Shown piece after piece: positions 1-7,255 of a stretch of DNA of 12,309 bases. Location: contig CAJUDZ010000056.1 of assembly GCA_910584965.1 (NCBI GenBank), forward strand, positions 1-12,309. Reading direction: 5' to 3'. Position 1 is the stretch's first letter. Each line of letters begins with the position of its first letter. Made by a program: the position numbers and the translations under genes. A model generated the notes under the pieces. The model did no database searches and was not told the DNA's origin. It worked only from the letters and a program-made list of their open reading frames with translations. Origin of the DNA: an uncultured Lachnospiraceae bacterium (GTDB lineage Bacteria > Bacillota > Clostridia > Lachnospirales > Lachnospiraceae).

Positions 1-11
1 TATCAAGGTTT

Positions 12-806
12 CTATGCTAAAATCGGAATAATCAGAGAATCGGAATAATCCAAATAGAAATCCTGTCCTCCAACCTCTAAATGAACCTGCCGACCAACAA
101 ATGCAAATCCCTGTCCTAATTCTAATAGAAAACTTTGAATATGTTCTGTTAGTTTCTGTTCTATTTCCACTTCACGTCTTGGCATATCAGTTCCCAAAAA
201 GTCAAACAAATAAGGATCTTTAAATATCTGATTCGCCATATCAGAATCAAGCGGTGGCAGTGCCACAGGAAAATTGTTGACTGTTTTTCCAGTACGTTCC
301 ATTAATTTACTTTGTATCTGTAACTCAAGTATCGTTTTACTCCAGCCATTTTCTATTGTTTTACCAGCATACCATATACGTTCTTCCTGTGTTTTTAATT
401 TATCCATCAATGCAATATTTGTCCGCCATGGTATTTGTGCAACGACCCGTTGCACTATTTCCTCATCCCCCCAACACTGGGCAAATTTGCGCATATATTT
501 AATATTACGTGGAGAAAAGCCGGACATTTCTGGAAAAGCAATTTTCAGATCCTTTGACATACGGTCAATGACCTTTGCACCCCATCCCTCTTCCTCTTGT
601 TTTATCAAAATAGCCCTGCCAATATTCCAGTAAAGGAAAATCATGCTTGCGTTGGCATTCATTACAACTGAAACTCTCTGCTTCTGAATTTCTTTCTTAA
701 TTTCTTCTATAAATCGCAAATAACTATCACTCATTTCAAAAAGATTCGGAGCAACCGGAAAAATCACTCCCTCTTTATCTTTTCCCATGTACTTTTGTTT
801 ATCCAT
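12..806 (-). CDS. YhcG/DUF1016-family PDDEXK nuclease-like protein, C-terminally truncated
   Basis: This encodes about 264 residues of the YhcG (DUF1016) family, whose members are usually roughly 340-380 residues: an N-terminal helical domain, then a C-terminal PDDEXK nuclease domain. The N-terminal domain is well kept (YWNIGRAI, GFSPRNIKYMRKFA, QIPWRTNIALMDK), followed by the linker YLFDFLG and the start of the nuclease domain (GQGFAFVGRQVHLEVGGQDFYLD). Immediately after FYLD, which carries the first expected acidic residue, the sequence changes to YSDSLIIPILA and stops, so the E-x-K half of the active site is missing. The start is taken at 806, not at the ATG six bases earlier, because that ATG overlaps the AAGGAGG ribosome-binding site while 806 lies six bases after it. 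It sits 23 bp downstream of the AIPR gene and is probably cotranscribed with it. Family assignment is firm; loss of nuclease activity is inferred. It may be a pseudogene. Confidence 0.85.
   Translation of the reverse strand: MDKQKYMGKDKEGVIFPVAPNLFEMSDSYLRFIEEIKKEIQKQRVSVVMNANASMIFLYWNIGRAILIKQEEEGWGAKVIDRMSKDLKIAFPEMSGFSPRNIKYMRKFAQCWGDEEIVQRVVAQIPWRTNIALMDKLKTQEERIWYAGKTIENGWSKTILELQIQSKLMERTGKTVNNFPVALPPLDSDMANQIFKDPYLFDFLGTDMPRREVEIEQKLTEHIQSFLLELGQGFAFVGRQVHLEVGGQDFYLDYSDSLIIPILA
21..50. repeat. Pair of 13-bp direct repeats at the 3' end of the truncated YhcG gene
   Basis: The 13-mer AATCGGAATAATC occurs at 21-33 and again at 38-50, separated by AGAG, giving a 17-bp period. It lies precisely where the YhcG-family reading frame leaves the family consensus. 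I infer that it is the scar or edge of a short repeat element at a recombination or deletion junction. The element may continue left of the window. Confidence 0.7.
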
Positions 807-829
807 AAGCATCCTCCTTTATCTGCTTT

Positions 830-2518
830 TTAGTCATGGACGATAGCATTAAGTTTCTCTTCAAGTTGCTTACACTTTTTTGAATTTTTAAAAATATTGG
901 CAGGATAAGACTCCGGAAAAAGTTCATCCATAAATTGTGTTGTTCGATCTACAAGTACATCAACCAAGTAAATTACATTATTTCGGATACTATTTTTATC
1001 TATAACAGACATGTTAAAATTCTCATTTTGTCCTTTATCCTTCAAAATAAAATGTAAAATAAACCTATTAGCATGAATACAGACCAAACGTTCCCTATTA
1101 TTATTTACATACTCTTTCTTATCTTGCAAACAGTGCTCAACTTCTCTCATATATAAAACAGAATTTAAAAGTGTGTATGAATTTGTCGATCGATTCATTA
1201 ATGCCTTATATGGCGTTTTGGTAATGTCCTCAGATAACACTCCAACATTGCCTTTAGCAATTACAGTATACGATATATCTGCATTTAAACATGCTAACGC
1301 CACAATTGCTTCATCAAAAGAAATTTGCTTCTCTAAATTTGTAATTTTATCACCACTCTTATAGAGATACGAGTAATGAGCAAACGTCAACTCTGTCCGC
1401 AATCTATCCTGCTCAGGATCAAGCGCTGCAAAATCTTTATTCTCGATTCTATTTTGTGTATTAGATAATCTTGTAATTTGTGTAGTTGTTGTTGCGTCAA
1501 CACTACTCAGATCAATTATTTGAATCATGACTATTGCTTTTGAAACTTGTTCTGGATTATCTAAAAACAAGGAGCCTATTGTACCAGTTGTCTGCGCTCC
1601 ATTAACAAGAGAAACACCCTCCAAAGCAAATAATCCTGTTGCATTAGTTGTACTATCCTTTGCTTTTCGCTTAATAGATTTACATAACAATTTAATCCCA
1701 TTATTGTAATAGTAAAATTTTTCTGGTTCTTGCAAAAGGACTTTTTTCATACCTTCATTTACATCTGTATTTCCCTTATAAAATCGAATGTTTTTTGCAA
1801 ACAAAGCATTTCCAAAATTTCTATACCATTCACCTACTGTTGCTGCTGAAATAGTTCCATAATAAGAAACAAAAGGAACCTCCACTTTTCCCCAATTGGA
1901 TAAAATAACATCATCAATATTAATTCCCAGTTGCTCTTGCCCATTTGCCAAAAAAGTATATATATCCTTAAAATTAAACTCATCAAACAATAAGATCGTA
2001 CTTATCTCATCATTTGTTTTTCCCTTCAGCTGCGAAATAGGGCGCAATACATAATCATTTGCATTTTGATTTCCCGTATGTATAAATATGGCATGTATTT
2101 GATACCCCATTTGCGTTAAGGCCACATCTATATCAATACTCTTTGCCATTATTTTAGCATTTGAACCTACCAAATCTTCTTCCAACACTCGCTGAACTCC
2201 TTGAGCAAAATTAGACATTTCGTCTTGAGTAATGGAACCACCCCCGTCTGATCGCCATTTACTTTGAACAATAAATAATTTTTTTTGAGTTTCATCCAAA
2301 TATATCGCATCAATTCCCATATCATGGTAACCATCTGTAACATGAACACTCGCTTGCGACACTTCAAGGCCAGATGTCATAATTAACGCAAATGCTGCTA
2401 AGGCTCTCGTTTCAAAATGTCCATTTGTATCATTAGGAATATCTGCCATGTCGATTTTGCCTTGAAACATTTCCTGAATCCGCACCTGCACTCGACGCAT
2501 ATTAATATTATTTGCCAT
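830..2518 (-). CDS. AIPR-family (abortive infection phage resistance) protein with N-terminal PDDEXK-like core
   Basis: This 562-residue protein matches the AIPR family, named from abortive phage-infection resistance. The N-terminal part has a restriction-endonuclease-like core: HDMGIDAIYLD around residues 65-75, with D70, then LFIVQSKW at 81-88, giving a D...Q-x-K catalytic arrangement. The central AIPR signature is FAKNIRFYKG (240-249), VNEGMKKVLLQEPEKFYYYNNGI (253-275), SLVNGAQTTGTIGSL (303-317) and ITRLSNTQNRIENKDFAALDPEQDRL (348-373). Length looks complete. It starts with ATG 10-12 bases after GGAAGGTG. It begins 18 bp beyond the ancestral end of rlmD and is followed by the truncated YhcG gene. 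Base composition is visibly AT-richer than rlmD or pcrA, which suggests horizontal acquisition. A defence role is known for the family and inferred here; the target and trigger cannot be read from sequence. Confidence 0.85.
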   Translation of the reverse strand: MANNINMRRVQVRIQEMFQGKIDMADIPNDTNGHFETRALAAFALIMTSGLEVSQASVHVTDGYHDMGIDAIYLDETQKKLFIVQSKWRSDGGGSITQDEMSNFAQGVQRVLEEDLVGSNAKIMAKSIDIDVALTQMGYQIHAIFIHTGNQNANDYVLRPISQLKGKTNDEISTILLFDEFNFKDIYTFLANGQEQLGINIDDVILSNWGKVEVPFVSYYGTISAATVGEWYRNFGNALFAKNIRFYKGNTDVNEGMKKVLLQEPEKFYYYNNGIKLLCKSIKRKAKDSTTNATGLFALEGVSLVNGAQTTGTIGSLFLDNPEQVSKAIVMIQIIDLSSVDATTTTQITRLSNTQNRIENKDFAALDPEQDRLRTELTFAHYSYLYKSGDKITNLEKQISFDEAIVALACLNADISYTVIAKGNVGVLSEDITKTPYKALMNRSTNSYTLLNSVLYMREVEHCLQDKKEYVNNNRERLVCIHANRFILHFILKDKGQNENFNMSVIDKNSIRNNVIYLVDVLVDRTTQFMDELFPESYPANIFKNSKKCKQLEEKLNAIVHD

Positions 2519-2536
2519 CTTTCGTTTACACCTTCC

Positions 2537-2611
2537 TTACTGTATCATCTTAAAATGCTACAACACATAATCCTTGATTTCCTCATAGCTTGCTTTACTC
2601 TCCGCCGCCGT
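2537..2611 (-). pseudogene. Decayed remnant of the RlmD C-terminal tail
   Basis: Reading on in frame past the rlmD TAG (2612-2614) gives TAAESKASYEEIKDYVL (2561-2611), a second TAG (2558-2560), then HFKMIQ (2540-2557) and TAA (2537-2539). From memory of clostridial RlmD proteins, the C-terminal tail resembles ...LDLTSAESKATYEEIKEYVL..., then about 45-50 residues ending in CPPEKE...ALxHFxMI. The two surviving blocks match the beginning and the very end of that tail in the right order and frame. The first TAG is one substitution away from the expected leucine codon TTG. The middle is missing. The two in-frame blocks are seen directly; the family comparison is recalled, not searched. Confidence 0.75.
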
Positions 2612-4075
2612 CTAATCAAGTTCATCCATCTCTAATTCCACATTAATATGCTTCAACTTATTTGATTTAAGTTTTGAAAGCATTACAATAGTCTCAATCC
2701 CCCCGGTAAACGGAAACATATCCACAGCCACGGCCCGTTCCACCACATATCCGTTCCCCAGGAAAGCCTCTAAATCCCGCACCAGGCTGGTCGGCTTACA
2801 AGAAATGTACAGAATATTTTCCACTCCGTACCGGATGATCTTATGAAGCGCCCTGGGATGGATGCCGTCCCGGGGCGGATCCAAAATAATCATGCCCGGT
2901 TTTTCTTCTATCGTATCGATGACTTTCAGAACGTCTCCTGCCAGAAATTCACAGTTATGTAAATCATTCAGCGCCGCGTTTTCCCGTGCCGCTTCCACCG
3001 CTTCTTCCACGATTTCCACGCCGATGACTTTTCTGGCCACCGGCGCCATCAGCTGGGCGATCGTCCCGGTTCCGCTGTACAGATCAAAAACGACACGGTC
3101 CGCCGCACAATCGCCGATATACTCTCTGGCCGTCCGGTAGAGCACCTCCGCCCCCAGGCTGTTTGTCTGGAAAAAGGAAAAGGGCGAAATGCGGAACGTT
3201 AAGCCGAGCAGTTCTTCATAAAAATAATCCTGTCCGTATAAGATTTTCGTCTCATCGCTCTGCACCACATCGGCAACGGAATCGTTTCTGATATGCAGAA
3301 TACCCGTTATTTTTCCCTGCAAAGGCAGATCGAGCAGCGCGCTCTTCATCCCTTCTAACAGCTCTGTCTCCGAAATCCCCCTGTCGTTTTGGGCCGGCGC
3401 CTGGGTCGTAGTGACGAGAGCGAGCAGAATTTCCCCGGTCTTTGCCGCCTTGCGGACAAGAAGGTGCCGCAGGTATCCGGTATGGCGCAGTCTGTGGTAA
3501 AAAGTGACGGGAACACCCTGCTCCTGCTTCTCCGCAAAATAATCCCTGACGCATTTTAAGATACTTCGGTAATCCGCATCCACGATCCGGCAGTCCGTCA
3601 CCGATACGATGTCATAGAAGCTGCCCCGTTTGTGCATTCCAAGCGCCAGCGGACCGTCCTTTATCTCGTCTCCGAAGGAAAATTCCATCTTGTTGCGGTA
3701 TCCAAAAAAGACCGGACTCGGCCGGATTCCCTCAAAACGGTATTCCCCCTGTTTTTCCAGAGCTGCATCCAGCAGCTTTCTGACCTGGGCTTCTTTGATT
3801 TTGAGCTGTTCTTCATAAGGAAGGGAAAGATAGATGCAGCTGCCGCAGATGCCAAAATGCGGACAGGGGCTTTCTATTTCCGTCGGAGCGCTTTTAACGA
3901 CTTCCAGAAGCCTTCCCTCGGCTTTTCCTTTCCTGACTTTATTCACCTGGCAGCTTACCCGCTGGCCCGGCAGGGCGTTTTTTACAACACATATGCCTTC
4001 TTCCGTCTCCACGATTCCTTTGTTCGGAAAATCAATCCGCGTTACGATGCCTTCCAAAATCTGTCCTTTTTTCAT
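2612..4075 (-). CDS. rlmD: 23S rRNA (uracil-5-)-methyltransferase, RlmD/RumA type
   Basis: This SAM-dependent enzyme makes 5-methyluridine in 23S rRNA. Numbering is from the start at 4075. An N-terminal TRAM domain (about residues 1-60) precedes a Fe-S cluster motif, C71-x5-C77-x2-C80, with a likely fourth ligand at C162 (TDCRIV). The methyltransferase domain shows FDLYSGTGT (331-339, SAM binding), LDPPRDGI (398-405) and the catalytic cysteine C426 in YISCKP. This start was chosen because GGGAG lies six bases upstream; ATGs at 4087 and 4111 lack a good site, and the latter begins next to a perfect palindrome. The catalytic domain is complete through FPFTGGIETIVMLSK, but the usual clostridial C-terminal tail is cut off at a TAG and survives only as a downstream remnant, so the 487-residue product is shorter than its relatives. 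Catalysis is probably retained. Confidence 0.93.
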   Translation of the reverse strand: MKKGQILEGIVTRIDFPNKGIVETEEGICVVKNALPGQRVSCQVNKVRKGKAEGRLLEVVKSAPTEIESPCPHFGICGSCIYLSLPYEEQLKIKEAQVRKLLDAALEKQGEYRFEGIRPSPVFFGYRNKMEFSFGDEIKDGPLALGMHKRGSFYDIVSVTDCRIVDADYRSILKCVRDYFAEKQEQGVPVTFYHRLRHTGYLRHLLVRKAAKTGEILLALVTTTQAPAQNDRGISETELLEGMKSALLDLPLQGKITGILHIRNDSVADVVQSDETKILYGQDYFYEELLGLTFRISPFSFFQTNSLGAEVLYRTAREYIGDCAADRVVFDLYSGTGTIAQLMAPVARKVIGVEIVEEAVEAARENAALNDLHNCEFLAGDVLKVIDTIEEKPGMIILDPPRDGIHPRALHKIIRYGVENILYISCKPTSLVRDLEAFLGNGYVVERAVAVDMFPFTGGIETIVMLSKLKSNKLKHINVELEMDELD

Positions 4076-4090
4076 TCTTACTCCCATCCG

Positions 4091-4106
4091 GCCGCCTGCA
4101 GGCGGC
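4091..4106. promoter_or_regulatory. Perfect 16-bp palindrome in the rlmD leader
   Basis: GCCGCCTGCAGGCGGC is its own reverse complement and lies 16 bases upstream of the chosen rlmD start codon. A second inverted repeat, CCCGC/GCGGG with a 9-base spacer, lies at 4139-4157 and shares the GCAGGCGG core. These could be operators or leader RNA stems that influence rlmD translation. No protein or ligand can be named. Confidence 0.4.
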
Positions 4107-4165
4107 TGCATTTCTGATTAATCCGATGTCGTTTCCGGCCCGCTCCCGGCAGGCGGGACATCATA

Positions 4166-4204
4166 GGAAAAGCAGGATGTACTGTATTTCCTTATACATC
4201 CTGC
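4166..4204 (-). terminator. Rho-independent terminator after the Asp-rich membrane protein gene
   Basis: A perfect 10-bp stem, GCAGGATGTA / TACATCCTGC (4172-4181 and 4195-4204), has a 13-base loop and is followed on the minus strand by TTTTCC. It lies 64 bp downstream of the small membrane protein gene and upstream of rlmD, so the two are probably separate transcription units. Confidence 0.75.
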
Positions 4205-4267
4205 CGCTCTGTTCCTTCCTATATCGATTTTCCATACTGCTTTCCGAAAATCTTTTTTTTCCAGCAA

Positions 4268-4576
4268 TTACTGATTGTCCGCCGTTTCTTTTGCAGACTC
4301 TTCTTCATCATCTTCGTCTTCAAACAGATCATCATCAAAATCGTCATCGAAATCATCGTCGAAGTCATCCAGATAATCCGGCTGCATATGACGGTATACC
4401 GCATACGCGATTCCCGCAACGGCCGCTATCGCACCGATAACCGCAAATACCCACAAAATGGTATTGCTCTTCTTCTCTTCTTCTCTTTTCTTTCCTAAAA
4501 GCTCGGCCACTCTCGTATTATCCAGTACCTCATCCAATTTATTCAAAACTTCCTCTTTGATCTCTGTCCTGCTCAT
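4268..4576 (-). CDS. Small single-span membrane protein with Asp-rich repeat tail, function unknown
   Basis: This 102-residue protein is not assigned to a characterised family. It has an amphipathic, charged N-terminal segment of about 38 residues (RTEIKEEVLNKLDEVLDN...GKKREEEKK), one hydrophobic span (NTILWVFAVIGAIAAVAGIAYAVY, about 38-61), then a very acidic tail with a tandem DDDF repeat (DDFDDDFDDDFDDDLFEDEDDEEE) and a polar end. Basic residues on both sides of the span leave orientation uncertain. The ATG at 4576 is preferred over the upstream in-frame TTG (4582) because AGAGGA lies seven bases before it. A terminator follows, and an AT-rich promoter-like region precedes it, so it is probably monocistronic. 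The tail could bind metal ions or basic protein or membrane surfaces, but nothing in the sequence shows which. Similar small proteins near pcrA in other Lachnospiraceae would help. Confidence 0.75.
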   Translation of the reverse strand: MSRTEIKEEVLNKLDEVLDNTRVAELLGKKREEEKKSNTILWVFAVIGAIAAVAGIAYAVYRHMQPDYLDDFDDDFDDDFDDDLFEDEDDEEESAKETADNQ

Positions 4577-4700
4577 ACTCAAATCCTCTCTTTCCTAAAT
4601 GATTGATACAGTTTCCAGTTTTTCCCGCTTCTGTTGCACTATACAATATAATATACCACTAATTGAGAATTTTTACTATATATTTTTATTTTTTTCGTAT
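4577..4700 (-). promoter_or_regulatory. AT-rich promoter-like leader of the small membrane protein gene
   Basis: The stretch from about 4630 to 4700 is extremely AT-rich and contains several minus-strand matches to a -10 box (TATATT, TATTAT, TATAGT). No single -35 and -10 pair with standard spacing stands out, so the region is called but the exact hexamers are not. Confidence 0.35.
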
Positions 4701-4709
4701 TTTTTATAT

Positions 4710-4760
4710 GGTAAAATACAGCCGGCCTCTTTCGCAGCCATACGCTGCCCGGAAACCGGC
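4710..4760 (-). terminator. Likely terminator downstream of pcrA
   Basis: On the minus strand, an interrupted GC-rich hairpin (outer stem GCCGG/CCGGC at 4756-4760 and 4721-4725; inner pairings TTTC/GAAA and GCAGC/GCTGC) starts 10 bases after the pcrA stop and is followed by TGTATTTTACC. The bulges and interrupted T-run make it weaker than the terminator at 4172-4204. Confidence 0.5.
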
Positions 4761-4770
4761 CGCACTCATC

Positions 4771-7233
4771 TCACACTTTCTTCAGCTTCGCAAAACCCGC
4801 ATACATAATCTTCTGGCCGACCTCGTCGAAAACCACCGTTACCTGATAATCCCGCGCCCCTTCTTCGATCTTCAGGACGGTGCCTTCGCCGTATTTTAAA
4901 TGCCGCACCCGGTCACCCTGTCCGTAACCGAGAGAACCGCCTGCGAAAGCCGTCCGTGCCGTCTGTTCGGCGATTTTCGCCGTCGTACGCGTGATATAGG
5001 GCTGGTCTTCATATGCGGTGCGTTTCGGCCTGGCGGCCGCCTTCGGTTTCGCAATGGCTTTTGGCTTATCGAAAACCGCATCCGCGTCGATGCCGAACTG
5101 CCTCTGGTAAGCGCCGGCCGTGCCGCGGCTGTAACCGTCACGCGATGCGCCGTCACCATAGGAATTTCCGGCCATACCGGTACTGCGGCGGTATCCGTTA
5201 TCTTCCGCGCCGCCGCGGCCGTAACCGCCGCTTCCCGTCATACTTCCATAACCATATCCGCCGCCGCTTTCCGCATAACCGTCATAATCCCTGATCTTAG
5301 GTTTCGGCAGCTTATGATCTAACAGAAGCGGAGGGATTTCCTTGACAAAACGGCTGACCGGATTATACTGCGTCTCGCCGCGCAGCATCCGCTGTCTGGC
5401 ACATGTGATTGTCAGATCATCCTTAGCCCTCGTAATTCCCACATAGGCAAGCCGTCTTTCCTCTTCGATCTCCAGCGGATCGTCCGACGTAATTGTCATA
5501 TAGCTCGGAAATACGCCGTCCTCCAGTCCGGCCAGATAGACATGGGGAAATTCAAGCCCTTTCGCGCTGTGCAAAGTCATTAACAATACTTTGTTATTAT
5601 CGTCGGATACCTGGTCAATATCCGCAACCAACGCCACTTCTTCGAGAAATTCACTCAGATTCGATTCTTCATGCGCCTCATCATAGGCCGCCGCCTTACT
5701 GATGAGTTCGTCGATATTTTCAATCCGGTCGTCCGCATCTTCCGCATCGGATTCTTCCAGTTCCCGTACATACCCGGTTGTGTCCAGAATATCTTTTACC
5801 AGGTCTTCCAGATTAAAAAATTCCAGCTTGCTCCTGAATGCCTGAATCATCGTGACAAAAGGTTTCAGTTTGACAGCGCTTTTGCCGATCGTCATAATCT
5901 GGTCGGCTTCCCGCAGAGCATCATAAAAGCTGATGTTCCGGCTGTCCGCATATTCCTGTACCCGAAGGATGGTCGTCGCGCCGATGCCCCTCTTCGGCAC
6001 ATTGATAATTCTCTTCACGGCCACATCGTCGCGCCCGTTGTCGATCGTTTTTAAATACGCAAGAATATCCTTGATTTCTTTTCTGGAATAAAAGTTCACC
6101 CCGCCGACCACCTGATAGGGGATGCTTTTCATGATAAAACGTTCTTCCAGCATACGCGACTGCGCGTTGGTACGGTAGAGCACCGCGCAGTCCCCGTAGT
6201 CGGCCTGCGCTTCCCGTTTCTTCGTCCGCACGCTCTCCGCAATGTAGTCGGCCTCGTCGAGGGCCGTATCGAACTGCTGAAAGTGAATGGACGCTCCGTC
6301 TTTCTTATCGGTCCAGAGGGCCTTGTCCTTACGGCCGATATTGTTTTTAATGACGGCGTTTGCCGCGTCCAGTATATTCTGCGTAGAACGGTAATTCTGC
6401 TCCAGCTTGATCACACAGGCTTCCGGATATACTTTTTCAAAATCCAGTATATTACGGATATTGGCGCCCCGAAACTTGTAAATGGACTGGTCGTCGTCGC
6501 CTACCACGCACAGATTCCTGTACCTGGCCGCCAGCAGACGGATGAGTTCAAACTGCGCCGTATTGGTATCCTGGTATTCATCCACCATAATATACCGGAA
6601 GCGGTTCTGGTAGCTTTCCAGCACTTCCGGCACTGTCTTAAATAGTTCCACCGTTTTCACGATCAGATCGTCAAAATCCAGCGCGTTGTTCTTTCTCAGC
6701 GCCGCCTGGTATTCTTTATAGGCTTTGGCAATCCTGCTGCCGTTATAATCCCCCATGTTCTGCATTTCGTATTCCGTCGGGGAAACAAGCTCGTCCTTCG
6801 CGGAGGAAATCGCGGATAGAATCGTCCGTTCTTTTAACATCTTCGTATCGATCGACAGCTTTTTGCAGACTTCTTTGATAATTCCTTTCTGATCGTCCGT
6901 ATCATAGATTGTGAAATTATTATCAAAACCGAGCCTGTCGATATAACGCCGCAGAATCCGTACACAGGTAGAGTGAAAAGTGGATACCCATACTGCCGAA
7001 CCCGAACCGATCAGCCCGCTCACGCGTTCCTTCATTTCTCCGGCCGCTTTATTTGTAAACGTGATCGCCATAATGTGATACGGGTCAACGCCTTCCTCTT
7101 CGATCAGCCAGGCGATCCGGTGTGTCAGGGCACGGGTCTTGCCGCTCCCCGCGCCGGCCAGCACGAGCACCGGCCCGGCGGTCGTAAAGACCGCCTTCTT
7201 CTGCTGTTCATTCAATGTATCATAGATGCTCAT
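4771..7233 (-). CDS. pcrA: ATP-dependent DNA helicase PcrA (UvrD/Rep family)
   Basis: This is a superfamily 1A 3'-to-5' helicase acting in repair, replication and clearance of transcription conflicts. All motifs are present: Walker A AGAGSGKT (26-33), motif Ia TFTNKAAGEM (58-67), Walker B DEYQD (218-222), motif III GDDDQSIYKFRGA (245-257), motif IV QNYRST (279-284), motif V TLHSAKGLEF (553-562) and motif VI RRLAYVGITRAK (593-604). A C-terminal Tudor-like domain (about 772-820, GDRVRHLKYGEGTVL...GFAKLKKV) is known in PcrA to contact RNA polymerase. At 820 residues it is longer than the usual 720-750, owing to a Gly/Tyr/Arg/Ser-rich linker at about 649-710 and an Ala/Lys/Pro stretch after it. 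It starts 22 bp after the SPFH gene stop; the only purine-rich site (GGAAAGG) is about 14 bases upstream, so translation may partly depend on coupling. Confidence 0.96.
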   Translation of the reverse strand: MSIYDTLNEQQKKAVFTTAGPVLVLAGAGSGKTRALTHRIAWLIEEEGVDPYHIMAITFTNKAAGEMKERVSGLIGSGSAVWVSTFHSTCVRILRRYIDRLGFDNNFTIYDTDDQKGIIKEVCKKLSIDTKMLKERTILSAISSAKDELVSPTEYEMQNMGDYNGSRIAKAYKEYQAALRKNNALDFDDLIVKTVELFKTVPEVLESYQNRFRYIMVDEYQDTNTAQFELIRLLAARYRNLCVVGDDDQSIYKFRGANIRNILDFEKVYPEACVIKLEQNYRSTQNILDAANAVIKNNIGRKDKALWTDKKDGASIHFQQFDTALDEADYIAESVRTKKREAQADYGDCAVLYRTNAQSRMLEERFIMKSIPYQVVGGVNFYSRKEIKDILAYLKTIDNGRDDVAVKRIINVPKRGIGATTILRVQEYADSRNISFYDALREADQIMTIGKSAVKLKPFVTMIQAFRSKLEFFNLEDLVKDILDTTGYVRELEESDAEDADDRIENIDELISKAAAYDEAHEESNLSEFLEEVALVADIDQVSDDNNKVLLMTLHSAKGLEFPHVYLAGLEDGVFPSYMTITSDDPLEIEEERRLAYVGITRAKDDLTITCARQRMLRGETQYNPVSRFVKEIPPLLLDHKLPKPKIRDYDGYAESGGGYGYGSMTGSGGYGRGGAEDNGYRRSTGMAGNSYGDGASRDGYSRGTAGAYQRQFGIDADAVFDKPKAIAKPKAAARPKRTAYEDQPYITRTTAKIAEQTARTAFAGGSLGYGQGDRVRHLKYGEGTVLKIEEGARDYQVTVVFDEVGQKIMYAGFAKLKKV

Positions 7234-7255
7234 TCATGTAACCATGCCTTTCCGC

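Noticed and set aside
2537..2614. Programmed TAG readthrough or pyrrolysine use in rlmD
   Set aside because: The middle of the expected tail is missing between the two TAG codons, which fits decay better than recoding, and other genes here end normally in TAG.
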